A stretch of 64,000 nt of DNA from Allobosea sp. AAP35. GTDB lineage: Bacteria > Pseudomonadota > Alphaproteobacteria > Rhizobiales > Beijerinckiaceae. This document shows positions 7,594-16,131 of the stretch, in pieces. The number at the start of each line of letters is the position of its first letter. The first letter of the stretch is position 1. The notes beneath the pieces were generated by a model. It had not been told where the DNA came from and did no database searches. It saw nothing but the letters and a program-made list of their open reading frames with translations. The stretch spans positions 1 through 64,000 of the forward strand of contig NZ_LJHQ01000024.1 in assembly GCF_001295925.1 (NCBI RefSeq). The letters are read 5' to 3'. The position numbers were made by a program, and so were the translations under genes.

Positions 7594-8037
7594 TCAGGCC
7601 GTGGGAATGAGGTGAAGCGCGTCGGCACCGCCACGGACTGTATAGGTGGCGATATGTGTATCGAAGGTCGCCAGCTTCCCGCCTTTGGATGACGCGAGCG
7701 CCAGCAGATAGGTATCGGTCACCTCTTTTGAATGGCGCAGCCGTGAGAGATCGACGATCGCGTCGTCAAACAGACTGACCGCATCAGGCCAAAAAACGTG
7801 TCCGGGAATGGCGCGGAGTTCGCTCAGAATCCGGGCAACGCCAGCAGGTGACGATTGGGCCGGCGAAAACGGATAGCGCGGGTTTCCGAGGATACGCACC
7901 ACGCCGTTCTCGACGATCGGACAGGTCGCCCATGACTCTTTCGCACGGGACGCAAACCAGTCATGTGCGACCGAGGAATGAATGTGCGACGGATTGATGA
8001 GCGCGATCAGAACGTTGACGTCGAGCAGATACGTCAC
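7594..8037 (-). CDS. vapC: VapC-type PIN-domain ribonuclease toxin
   Basis: A 147-residue PIN-domain protein: MTYLLDVNVLIALIN carries the first conserved Asp (D6), ENGVVRIL the central Glu, and the VTDTYLLALA and LATFDTHIA segments supply the remaining acidic residues of the metal-dependent RNase site. Family members cut tRNA or rRNA when not bound by antitoxin. It is translated from a start that overlaps the vapB stop by four bases. The pair is convergent with cobO (7-base gap). Target RNA unknown. Confidence 0.9.
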   Translation of the reverse strand: MTYLLDVNVLIALINPSHIHSSVAHDWFASRAKESWATCPIVENGVVRILGNPRYPFSPAQSSPAGVARILSELRAIPGHVFWPDAVSLFDDAIVDLSRLRHSKEVTDTYLLALASSKGGKLATFDTHIATYTVRGGADALHLIPTA

Positions 8038-8258
8038 GGCTCTTCATCGCGAAGCGCGTTCACCAGTTCCAACGTGACCACGACGCCGGGACGGCTCGGC
8101 AGTTGAGGGAAGCCGTTTCGGTAGGTGATCTCCGGCTCCGCTGGCAGAGCGCGCCGGGCCAGGTCGGAGATCACCTCCCCGACGGTGCGGTCCTGCTCCC
8201 GCGCCAGCTTCTCGGCGGCCCGGACGACGTCGTCGTCGATCGTCACATGCGTGCCCAT
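8034..8258 (-). CDS. vapB: VapB-type ribbon-helix-helix antitoxin
   Basis: A 74-residue protein. The N-terminal part (MGTHVTIDDDVVRAAEKLA, then EQDRTVGEVISDLARRAL) has the pattern of a ribbon-helix-helix DNA-binding domain. The C-terminal tail (RPGVVVTLELVNALRDEEP) would wrap the toxin. It precedes vapC with a 4-base overlap, the usual antitoxin-first order, and such complexes normally repress their own promoter. Confidence 0.88.
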   Translation of the reverse strand: MGTHVTIDDDVVRAAEKLAREQDRTVGEVISDLARRALPAEPEITYRNGFPQLPSRPGVVVTLELVNALRDEEP

Positions 8259-8325
8259 GATCGCCTTCCCACCCGGCTTCAGAACGATTTTAGCGCAAAC
8301 TGCGGCCAGCCGTAAGCCGGCCTGC

Positions 8326-9315
8326 TCACCCCCGCGACAGCACCAGCGCGATCAGCGCGCCGCATCCCGCCAACCCCCACAACAGCCCGCAAGCCTTGCG
8401 ATACAGCCGCAAGCCGCGCCGGATGTCCGCCGCCGTCGCCTCGGCCCGGCCGTCGCCCATCCAGCCATCCTCGACGGTGACATCGCCATAGATGCGCGGC
8501 CCCGCCAGCCTCAATCCCAGCGCGCCCGCCATCGCCGCTTCCGGCCAGCCGGCATTGGGCGAGCGATGCAGGCGCGCATCGCGGCGCACGGCCCGCCAGG
8601 CGCCCGCCGCATCGGCGTCGCGGTCGAGCGAGGCGGCTGCGACGATCAGCAGCGCGGTCAGCCGCGAGGCTGGCAGGTTGACGAGGTCGTCGAGCCGCGC
8701 CGAGGCCCAGCCGAAGGCGAGATGGCGCGGCGTCTTGTGCCCGATCATCGAATCGGCGGTGTTGATCGCCTTGTACAACGCGATGCCGGGCAGCCCTCCG
8801 ACACCAAGCCAGAAGGCCGGCGCCACCACGCCATCGGAAAAATTCTCCGACAGACTCTCGATCGCGGCGCGCGAGACGCCGGCCTCGTCGAGGCTGTCGG
8901 GATTGCGCCCGACGATCATCGACACCGCCTTGCGCCCCTCGGCCAACCCGCCGCTTTCCAGCCCGTCGGCGACAGCCGCGACATGCTCATGCAGGCTGCG
9001 CTGCGCCAGAAGCGTCGAGGCGAGCAGCGCCAGCGGCAAAAGTCCCGCCGGCCCGAGCAGCCAGCACAGGGCGTTCAGCGCGAGTGCGGCAACCAGCGCC
9101 ACCGCGAGCAGGATGACGAGCGCGGCCACGCCCGCCGCCTTGCGGGCAGCGAAACCGGCGCTCTCGCGATTCATTCGGCGGTCGAGCGTGGCGATCAGCG
9201 CACCGAGCCAGGTGACGGGATGGCCGATCCGCGCATACAAGCGCTGCGGATAGCCGGCCGCAGCCTCGATCGCGAGCGCGGCCAGCAGCAGAAGCATTGT
9301 GTCGGGCAGGGCCAT
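8326..9315 (-). CDS. cobD: Cobalamin biosynthesis protein CobD (CbiB), adenosylcobinamide-phosphate synthase
   Basis: A membrane enzyme that joins the aminopropanol (or its phosphate) arm to adenosylcobyric acid. The 329-residue protein has several hydrophobic segments and the conserved stretches GHPVTWLGALI, SMIVGRNPDSLDEAGVSRAA, ESLSENFSDGVVAP and KAINTADSMIGHK. The start at 9315 (MALPDTMLLLLAALAIEA) lies on the opposite strand of the cobC start codon; an internal ATG at 9297 (MLLLLAALA) is the alternative. Transcribed divergently from cobC with no intergenic space. Confidence 0.93.
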   Translation of the reverse strand: MALPDTMLLLLAALAIEAAAGYPQRLYARIGHPVTWLGALIATLDRRMNRESAGFAARKAAGVAALVILLAVALVAALALNALCWLLGPAGLLPLALLASTLLAQRSLHEHVAAVADGLESGGLAEGRKAVSMIVGRNPDSLDEAGVSRAAIESLSENFSDGVVAPAFWLGVGGLPGIALYKAINTADSMIGHKTPRHLAFGWASARLDDLVNLPASRLTALLIVAAASLDRDADAAGAWRAVRRDARLHRSPNAGWPEAAMAGALGLRLAGPRIYGDVTVEDGWMGDGRAEATAADIRRGLRLYRKACGLLWGLAGCGALIALVLSRG

Positions 9316-10351
9316 GGGCGAAACGACGGGGACCGGAGGCATCTGGCATGGCGGCGATCTCGGCCAAGCCCGGGCGCTGTTTCCGGCAGCGCCCGAGCCC
9401 TGGATCGATCTCTCCACCGGCATCAACCCGATCCCCTATCCGCTTCCCGCGCTGCCGTTAAGCCTGTGGCAGCGCCTGCCCGGTGCCGATGATGAGGCTG
9501 CGCTGCTGACGGCGGCGCGAAAGGCCTATCGCGTCCCGCCCGAAGCGGGGATCGTCGCCGCGCCCGGCACGCAGATTCTGATCGACCTGCTGCCGCGCGT
9601 TTGTCCAGAGATCGCCCGCGCCGGGCCCGTCGCGGTGCTTGGGCCGACCTATGCCGAACATGCGCTGGCCTGGCGGAAGGCGGGCGCGCAGGTTATCGAG
9701 GTGGAGACCGTCTCACGGGCAGCCGAGGCAGCGAGCCTGGTGGTCGTCAACCCCAACAACCCCGACGGCCGCAGCTTTCAGCCGGCAGAACTCAGCGCGC
9801 TCGCCATGCGCTGCGCCGCGCGCGGCGGCCTCCTTGTTGTTGACGAGGCCTTCTGCGATGTCACGCCGAAGCTGAGCCTGATCCCGGCCCTGCCGCCGGC
9901 TGCGATCGTGCTACGCTCCTTCGGCAAGACCTATGGGCTAGCGGGTGTCCGGCTCGGCTTCGCGATCGGCGAAGCGGCTCCGATAGCAGCGTTGCGCACC
10001 GCGATGGGCCCCTGGGCCGTCGCCGGCCCGGCGCTGGAGATCGGGGCACAGGCTCTGGCCGACGCCGAATGGCTCGCGCAGGCCGGCGCGGCGCGCGTCG
10101 CCGATGCCGCCAGGCTCGATGCTTTGCTGTCGCCGCTGGGCCGGATTGTCGGGGGCACGGCGCTGTTTCGCCTGCTCGCGACCCCGGATGCGCCGCAACT
10201 CTTCGCCCATCTCGGCCGTGACGGACTCTATGTCCGCCGCTTCCAGAACGATGCGACATGGCTGCGCTTCGGCCTGCCCGGCGATGGCGCAGCCTGGCGC
10301 AGGCTCGAAGCGGCGCTGTCGTCCTTCGCTCCGCGCTCGGGTTCAGCGTGA
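9314..10351 (+). CDS. cobC: Threonine-phosphate decarboxylase CobC (PLP aminotransferase fold)
   Basis: A class I/II aminotransferase-fold protein that decarboxylates L-threonine-O-3-phosphate to aminopropanol phosphate for the nucleotide loop. The 345-residue sequence starts MGETTGTGGIWHGGDLGQAR and shows IDLSTGINPIPYP, VVNPNNPDG, DEAF and the PLP lysine in SFGKTYGLAGVRLGF (K205). A GTG at 9299 would add five residues. The ATG at 9314-9316 shares CATG with the divergent cobD start. Adjacent to its pathway partner CobD, which uses its product. Confidence 0.93.
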   Translation: MGETTGTGGIWHGGDLGQARALFPAAPEPWIDLSTGINPIPYPLPALPLSLWQRLPGADDEAALLTAARKAYRVPPEAGIVAAPGTQILIDLLPRVCPEIARAGPVAVLGPTYAEHALAWRKAGAQVIEVETVSRAAEAASLVVVNPNNPDGRSFQPAELSALAMRCAARGGLLVVDEAFCDVTPKLSLIPALPPAAIVLRSFGKTYGLAGVRLGFAIGEAAPIAALRTAMGPWAVAGPALEIGAQALADAEWLAQAGAARVADAARLDALLSPLGRIVGGTALFRLLATPDAPQLFAHLGRDGLYVRRFQNDATWLRFGLPGDGAAWRRLEAALSSFAPRSGSA

Positions 10352-10450
10352 GTCTTGCATGCGCCACGCGCCGGGACAGAGCCCAAACCGCCCGCTACGT
10401 TGCCCTCAACCGCGCCTGATCACGCCTTGCCTCGAGAGGATACGACCGAC

Positions 10451-11422
10451 ATGCCCGCCCTGCCGCCATCAGGCGATCTGACCATCTGCTTTGCCCATGC
10501 CGCCTATCAGTTGCAGGCCGAATTTGCGACGCGCGGCCATGCGGCGAAGAGCTTCGAGGTCCGCTCCCTCGACGCGTTGAAGGCCCGCGCGCATGAGGCC
10601 GATGTCGTGGTCGTGTCAGGCCTGTGGCGCAACGAACTGATCGCGACGAGCCCGAAGCTGCGCTTCGTCCAGTCGGTCTCCGCCGGCACCGACCAGTACG
10701 ACAAGGCGGCGTTCGCGGCCGCCGGCATTCGCCTCGCCAGCGCGCAAGGAGCCAATGAGCGCGCCGTCTCCGAGCATGCCATGGCGCTGATCCTCGGCCT
10801 GACCCGCCAGATCCACCTCGCCCGCGACAACCAGACGGCCGGGATCTGGCGCCCGATGATCGGCGACCGCAGCCGGCGCGAGGACGAACTTGCCGGCAAG
10901 ACGCTGGTGATCGTCGGCCTTGGCCGCATCGGCCTGCGGCTGGCGACGCTCGCCGCCGCTTTCGGCCTGCGCGTCATCGGCGTGCGCCGCAGCCCGCAGC
11001 CGAATGCCAGCATCGAAGCGATTGTGCGGCCCGATCAACTGCACGAGGTCCTGACGCAGGCCGACATCGTCGCGCTGACCTGCCCGCTGACGCCGGAGAC
11101 GGAAAACCTGATCGACGCGGCGGCGCTGGCCGCAATGAAGCCGAGCGCGCTCCTGATCAACGTCGCGCGCGGCAAGGTCGTCGATGAGCAGGCGCTGATC
11201 GAGGCTCTCAGCGAAGGGCGCATCGCCGGTGCGGGGCTCGACACCTTCGTCGAGGAGCCGCTGGCGGCGGCTTCGCCGCTCTGGGCGATGAAGAACGTCA
11301 TCGTCACGCCCCACAGCGCCGGCGAAACCCGCGCCTATGAGACGAATGTCGTCGATCTGCTGGTGGACAACCTCGCCCGCCTTTCGCGCGGCGAGACGGT
11401 GCTGCGCAATCAGGTGGTTTAG
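10451..11422 (+). CDS. D-2-hydroxyacid dehydrogenase family protein
   Basis: An NAD(P)-dependent oxidoreductase of the D-isomer 2-hydroxyacid dehydrogenase family, 323 residues. It has the dinucleotide-binding motif VGLGRIGLRLA, the catalytic Arg in LINVARGKVVD, Glu in GLDTFVEEP and His in VTPHSAGET. GAGAGGA lies 11 bases before ATG 10451, which is preferred over the ATG at 10355 whose extra residues are unlike the family. The substrate (glyoxylate, hydroxypyruvate, another 2-keto acid) cannot be told from the sequence. It stands alone between cobC and a repeat. Confidence 0.88.
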   Translation: MPALPPSGDLTICFAHAAYQLQAEFATRGHAAKSFEVRSLDALKARAHEADVVVVSGLWRNELIATSPKLRFVQSVSAGTDQYDKAAFAAAGIRLASAQGANERAVSEHAMALILGLTRQIHLARDNQTAGIWRPMIGDRSRREDELAGKTLVIVGLGRIGLRLATLAAAFGLRVIGVRRSPQPNASIEAIVRPDQLHEVLTQADIVALTCPLTPETENLIDAAALAAMKPSALLINVARGKVVDEQALIEALSEGRIAGAGLDTFVEEPLAAASPLWAMKNVIVTPHSAGETRAYETNVVDLLVDNLARLSRGETVLRNQVV

Positions 11423-11444
11423 CCTCTTCACGATCGCCCCTATG

Positions 11445-11556
11445 CGCCGTCATCCTGGGCGGCCCTAGGCCGACCGGGATCCATCATAGGGCAGCGACGG
11501 TGCTCGATGATGGATCCCGGCCTGCGCCGCTGCGCGGCTCGGCCAGGATGACGGCG
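11445..11556. repeat. Palindromic repeat with GGGATCCATCAT arms, copy 1
   Basis: Perfect outer arms of 14 bases (CGCCGTCATCCTGG, 11445-11458, and its complement 11543-11556) enclose inner arms GGGATCCATCAT / ATGATGGATCCC. The second copy, at 36181-36309, has the same arms and the same GGCCTGCGCCGC-type inner sequence. It lies 23 bases after the dehydrogenase stop and could act as an mRNA 3' end for it. Confidence 0.8.
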
Positions 11557-11581
11557 TGTTTCCATTCGAACTTGATGCCGC

Positions 11582-12103
11582 TTACACCCGCAACCCGCGC
11601 CACCAGCTGCGCGCTGCGTCGCGAGCCCGGATGGCAAAGCCGTAAGCCGCGCTGCTACGAACCCAGTCGAGCGCCCGGCGCCGCAGCCGCTCGAGCAGGG
11701 TCATCAGCCAGTTCAGCCAGCCATAGGTCAGAAGCTTCTCGCGCCCGGCATGATAGATCCGCTCGACCAGCAGGAAGCTGACGAGATGGGCGAAGGCGAA
11801 GACGACGAGCCCGGTCCGGAACCGGCCATCCGTCATCATCCACAACCCCAGCAGCTTCAGCGGTTCGGCGATGGCGAAGGGCACGGCGAGCAGGGCGAGG
11901 ATCGCCAGCCGCGACTGCCGCGCGATCACGGCCTCCATCCGCGCCACGATCCGCAGCGAGGCGAACCAGGCGATCAGCGGGCGGTAGAGCGGCCGGGCGA
12001 TCTCGTCGACGACGATGACGACGGTCAGGATCGCTCGCAGGATGGCGAAGAGGATACGGGCGAGGGGGCCGCGCGCGTCGCTTGGAGGATCAGACTTTGT
12101 CAT
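11582..12103 (-). CDS. Hypothetical membrane protein
   Basis: A 173-residue protein I cannot assign to a named family. It has an N-terminal hydrophobic helix (about 17-36), two or three more (about 67-90 and 98-112), and Arg-rich segments between and after them (LERLRRRALDWVR, ARDAARSWWRGLRV), which suggests an inner-membrane protein with a basic cytoplasmic tail. The start codon is 9 bases from the stop of the GMC oxidoreductase gene (12113) and the two read in the same direction, so they may be co-transcribed. Confidence 0.65.
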   Translation of the reverse strand: MTKSDPPSDARGPLARILFAILRAILTVVIVVDEIARPLYRPLIAWFASLRIVARMEAVIARQSRLAILALLAVPFAIAEPLKLLGLWMMTDGRFRTGLVVFAFAHLVSFLLVERIYHAGREKLLTYGWLNWLMTLLERLRRRALDWVRSSAAYGFAIRARDAARSWWRGLRV

Positions 12104-12112
12104 CGGTCGTGC

Positions 12113-13762
12113 TCACCCCGCCTTGGCATCCTCCAGCATCATTGCCGCGCCCTTTTCGGCAATCATCATGGTCGGGTTGGCGGTGTTGCCCGAGGTGATG
12201 GCCGGCATCACCGAGGCGTCGATCACGCGCAGACCCTTGATCCCGCGCACCCGCAACCGCTCGTCGAGCACGGCGAAGGCGTCATCATCGCGGCCCATCT
12301 TTGCCGTGCCGACGGGATGGAAGATCGTCGTGCCAAGCGTTGCTGCCGCCGCGAGCAATTCGTCGTCGCTGCTAGCGGCGGGGCCCGGCAGATGCTCCTG
12401 AGGCCGGAAGCGCGCCAGCGGCGCCTGCGCGACAATCCGGCGCGTCAGCTTCATCGCGTCGATCGCGACCTGTCGGTCGGCTTCCGTGTCGAGGTAGTTC
12501 GGCGAGATCGCGGGCGCGTCCTGCGCGGAGGGCGTCTTGAGATGGACATGGCCGCGGCTGGTCGGGCGCAGATTGCAGACGCTGGCGGTGAAGGCATCGA
12601 AGGGATGCAGCCCCGAGCCCCAGGAATCCAGCGACAGCGGCTGGAAGTGATACTGGAGATTGGCCGTCGCATACTCGGCCGAGGACTTCGCGAAGGCGCC
12701 GACCTGCGAGGGCGCCATCGTCAGCGGCCCGCTGCGCAGCGCCGCATATTGCAGCGCCATCAGCGGCCGTCGCCAGATCTTGGCATAGTCGCTGTTGAGG
12801 GTCCGCACGCCCTCGACCTTGTAGACGGGCCGGATCTGGAGATGGTCCTGCAAATTCTCGCCGACGCCGGGCAGGTCGGCCACGGTCGCGATGCCGAGGC
12901 CTTGCAGCCGAGCGCCATCGCCGATGCCCGAACGTTCGAGCAGCGCCGGCGAGCCGATGGCGCCGGCTGACAGCACCACCTCGCCCGTCACCTCGGCGCG
13001 CAGCATCTCGCCCCCGTGGCTGAACTCGATCGCCGTGGCGCGGCCGTTCTCGACAACCACGCGTTCGACCAGCACACCCATTTCGAGCCGCAGATTGGCC
13101 TCCCGCGCGTCCAGCACCGGCCGCATGAAGGCGTTGAAGGCGCTGAGCCGCCGCCCACGCCGCTGATTGACCTGGAAATAGGACGAGCCCTCGTTGTCGC
13201 CGGTGTTGAAGTCGTCGATCTTGGCGATGCCGGCCTCGGCCGCCGCCTCGCGGATCGCGTCGAGGATCGCCCAGCGCACGCGCGGATGCTCGACGCGCCA
13301 TTCCCCGCCTGCCTTGTGCATGTCGCTGGCGCCAGGCCCGGCATGGTCCTCATGCTGGAGGAAATAGGGCAGCACATCGTCCCAGCCCCAGCCGGAGAGG
13401 CCGAGCTGGCGCCAGCCGTCATAATCGGCAGCCTGCCCGCGCATATAGACCATGGCGTTGATGGCGGACGAGCCGCCGACCACCTTGCCGCGCGGATAGG
13501 CCAGGGCCCGCCCGCCCAGCCCTGCCTGGGCTTCCGTCTTGTACAGCCAGTCGGCGCGCGGATTGCCGATGGCGAAGAGATAGCCGACCGGGATGTGGAA
13601 CCAGATCCAGTCGTCCCGCCCACCAGCCTCCAGCAGCAGCACGCGGTTCTTCGGGGCACGCGACAGGCGGTTGGCCACGACGCAGCCGGCCGAGCCGGCG
13701 CCGATGACGACATAATCGTAAGTGCCGATCGTGCGGCGTCCGGCATCGTCTTGGTCGGCCAT
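12113..13762 (-). CDS. GMC-family FAD oxidoreductase (choline/alcohol dehydrogenase type)
   Basis: A 549-residue flavoprotein oxidising an alcohol. The N-terminal ADP-binding motif is VIGAGSAGCVVANRLS followed by LLLEAGG; the GMC signatures KVVGGSSAINAMVYMRG and SAGAIGSPALLERSG are present; the active-site His lies in FHPVGTAKMG and the C-terminal NPTMMIAEKGA completes the fold. AGGAAA precedes the ATG at 13762. Such proteins are often labelled choline dehydrogenase, but the substrate is not defined by sequence. It is divergent from eutBC (about 190 bases apart). Confidence 0.9.
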   Translation of the reverse strand: MADQDDAGRRTIGTYDYVVIGAGSAGCVVANRLSRAPKNRVLLLEAGGRDDWIWFHIPVGYLFAIGNPRADWLYKTEAQAGLGGRALAYPRGKVVGGSSAINAMVYMRGQAADYDGWRQLGLSGWGWDDVLPYFLQHEDHAGPGASDMHKAGGEWRVEHPRVRWAILDAIREAAAEAGIAKIDDFNTGDNEGSSYFQVNQRRGRRLSAFNAFMRPVLDAREANLRLEMGVLVERVVVENGRATAIEFSHGGEMLRAEVTGEVVLSAGAIGSPALLERSGIGDGARLQGLGIATVADLPGVGENLQDHLQIRPVYKVEGVRTLNSDYAKIWRRPLMALQYAALRSGPLTMAPSQVGAFAKSSAEYATANLQYHFQPLSLDSWGSGLHPFDAFTASVCNLRPTSRGHVHLKTPSAQDAPAISPNYLDTEADRQVAIDAMKLTRRIVAQAPLARFRPQEHLPGPAASSDDELLAAAATLGTTIFHPVGTAKMGRDDDAFAVLDERLRVRGIKGLRVIDASVMPAITSGNTANPTMMIAEKGAAMMLEDAKAG

Positions 13763-13954
13763 GGCGTTTCCTGTCAACGACGGCAGGTACGCCCCGCTCT
13801 TGATCCGGCGAGGGATAAGGCGCGGGGGACGCCGCTGCAATGGAACTGTCGTCTATGAACAAGGCACCCGCCCTCGGCCTGCGCCTTGCTAGGGCGGAGA
13901 CGAGCGGTTGATATGCCACCGTGGCTTCGTGGTGCGCGTCTGGGAGACGGGTTG

Positions 13955-15343
13955 ATGGGATATCGCATCGCGGTCGGCAACCAGACTTACGTCTTCGCCG
14001 ATCTCAAGGAACTGATGGCGAAAGCGACGCCGCTGCGTTCCGGCGACCGGCTGGCTGGTCTCGCGGCCGGCAGCTTGGAGGAGATGATGGCGGCGAAGAT
14101 CGCGCTGGCCGATCTCCCCCTGCGGACCTTCCTGCACGAGGCGCTGGTGCCTTACGAGCAGGACGAGGTCACCCGCCTGATCATCGACGGCCATGACGCG
14201 CCGGCCTTCGCGACCGTCGCCTCGCTGACCGTCGGCGAGTTCCGCGACTGGCTTTGCTCGGACGCCGCAACGACGGAGGGGCTTGCCAGGCTCGCGCCCG
14301 GCATCACCCCCGAGATGGCGGCGGCGGTCTCCAAGCTGATGCGCAATCAGGATCTGATCCTCGTCGCGCGCAAATGCAGCGTCGTCACGCGCTTCCGCAA
14401 CACGCTGGGCCTGCCCGGCCGGCTTGCCGTTCGCATCCAGCCCAACCACCCGACGGATGATGCTGCTGGCATCCTCGCCTCGACCATCGATGGGCTGAGC
14501 TATGGCTGCGGCGATGCCGTCATCGGCATCAACCCGGCCTCCGACAGCACGGCCCGGATCGGCGAATTGCTGCGCCTGCTGGACGGCCTCATCGCGCGCT
14601 TCGACATCCCAACCCAAGCCTGCATCTTGACCCATGTCACCACCTCGATCGCGCTGATCGAGCAGGGCGCGCCGGTCGATCTCGTTTTCCAGTCGGTCGC
14701 CGGCACCCAAGCCGCCAACGCCTCCTTCGGCGTGACGCTGCCGTTGTTGCAGGAGGGGCTGGAGGCCGGCCGCTCGCAGAAGCGCGGCACGGTCGGCGAC
14801 AATGTCATGTATTTCGAGACCGGCCAGGGCTCGGCGCTCTCGGCCAATGCCCATCATGGCGTCGACCAGCAGACGCTCGAAGCGCGCGCCTACGCCGTCG
14901 CCCGGGCCTACCAGCCGCTCTTGGTCAACACCGTCGTCGGCTTCATCGGCCCGGAATATCTCTATGACGGCAAGCAGATCATCCGCGCTGGTCTTGAGGA
15001 CCACTTCTGCGGCAAGCTGATGGGCGTACCGATGGGCTGCGACATCTGCTACACCAACCATGCCGAGGCCGATCAGGACGACATGGACACGCTGCTCACC
15101 TTGCTGGGCACGGCCGGCGTCAATTTCATCATGGGCGTGCCCGGCGCCGACGACGTCATGCTGAACTACCAGTCGACCTCCTTCCACGACCAGCTCTACA
15201 TCCGCGAGGTGCTCGGCCTAAAGCGCGCGCCGGAATTCGAGGATTGGCTGCGGCGGATGGACATCACGGATGCGAGCGGCCGTTTGAGCGCCGGGCAGGG
15301 CGGGCCGGCCTTGCTCGCCGCCCTGCAGGACCGGGCGGCATGA
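13955..15343 (+). CDS. eutB: Ethanolamine ammonia-lyase large subunit EutB
   Basis: The catalytic, TIM-barrel subunit of the adenosylcobalamin-dependent enzyme that converts ethanolamine to acetaldehyde and ammonia. The 462 residues match EutB along the whole length: FADLKELMAKATPLRSGDRLAG near the start, IQPNHPTDDAAGI, SYGCGDAVIGINPASDS, the substrate-site region VFQSVAGTQAANASFGV, YFETGQGSALSANAHHG and MGCDICYTNHAEADQDDM. GGGAGACGG precedes ATG 13955. The stop overlaps the eutC start (ATGA). No EutA reactivase, EutE aldehyde dehydrogenase or shell protein is near, so the acetaldehyde must be handled elsewhere. Confidence 0.96.
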   Translation: MGYRIAVGNQTYVFADLKELMAKATPLRSGDRLAGLAAGSLEEMMAAKIALADLPLRTFLHEALVPYEQDEVTRLIIDGHDAPAFATVASLTVGEFRDWLCSDAATTEGLARLAPGITPEMAAAVSKLMRNQDLILVARKCSVVTRFRNTLGLPGRLAVRIQPNHPTDDAAGILASTIDGLSYGCGDAVIGINPASDSTARIGELLRLLDGLIARFDIPTQACILTHVTTSIALIEQGAPVDLVFQSVAGTQAANASFGVTLPLLQEGLEAGRSQKRGTVGDNVMYFETGQGSALSANAHHGVDQQTLEARAYAVARAYQPLLVNTVVGFIGPEYLYDGKQIIRAGLEDHFCGKLMGVPMGCDICYTNHAEADQDDMDTLLTLLGTAGVNFIMGVPGADDVMLNYQSTSFHDQLYIREVLGLKRAPEFEDWLRRMDITDASGRLSAGQGGPALLAALQDRAA

Positions 15344-16131
15344 GCGTGTCGGACAAGCCGCCGGCCGCGGGCCGTTTCGCGGAACTCGCCAGACTGACGC
15401 CGGCTCGGATCGCGCTGGGACGGACCGGCGCCTCGCTGCCGATGCGCGAGGTGCTGCGCTTCGGCCTCGCCCATGCCCAGGCGCGCGACGCCGTCCATGC
15501 ACCCTTCCGCCCTCACGAGGTCGTGGCCGCACTCGTGGGGCTTGGGATCGAGACGCTTGCGGTTGAGAGCGCGGCCCGTTCGCGCGAGGATTATCTGCGC
15601 CGGCCGGATTGGGGCCGAAGTCTCTCGCCGGAAAGCCGCGCCGCACTGGAGGCGCGTCGCGCTTCGTTCGACCTCGCCATTGTCGTCGCCGACGGGCTGT
15701 CCTCGACCGCCGTCCACCAGAACGCCGCTGCGCTGATCGGCGCGCTGCTGCCGTTCCTGCAGCGCCAGTCGCTCACCGTGGCGCCGATCGTCATCGCCAC
15801 GCAGGCGCGGGTGGCGCTGGGGGACGCGGTGGGCCAGGCGCTGGGCGCGCGCATGGTCGCGGTGCTGATCGGCGAGCGCCCTGGCCTGTCCTCGCCGGAT
15901 TCGCTGGGCGCCTATCTCACTTTCGCGCCGCGGATCGGGCTGACCGACGAAGCCCGCAACTGCATCTCGAACATCCGCCCCGGCGGGCTCGGCTTCCCGG
16001 AGGCGGCCTTCAAGCTCGCCTGGCTGATCGACCAGGGGTTTCGTCGCGCCCTGACCGGGGTCGATCTCAAGGACGACAGCGATGCCGCGCTGGAGACGGG
16101 CGCTGATCGGCTACGGCTTCCACAGCCTTGA
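15340..16131 (+). CDS. eutC: Ethanolamine ammonia-lyase small subunit EutC
   Basis: The small subunit, which together with EutB forms the cobalamin-binding interface. The 263 residues show the family segments TPARIALGRTGASLPMREVL, FRPHEVVAAL, VVADGLSSTAVHQNA, IGERPGLSSPDSLGAYLTF and NCISNIRPGGL. The ATG at 15340 overlaps the eutB stop; the longer upstream frame overlaps eutB and is not used. Together with eutB it is the only obvious B12-dependent enzyme in this window. Confidence 0.95.
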   Translation: MSVSDKPPAAGRFAELARLTPARIALGRTGASLPMREVLRFGLAHAQARDAVHAPFRPHEVVAALVGLGIETLAVESAARSREDYLRRPDWGRSLSPESRAALEARRASFDLAIVVADGLSSTAVHQNAAALIGALLPFLQRQSLTVAPIVIATQARVALGDAVGQALGARMVAVLIGERPGLSSPDSLGAYLTFAPRIGLTDEARNCISNIRPGGLGFPEAAFKLAWLIDQGFRRALTGVDLKDDSDAALETGADRLRLPQP

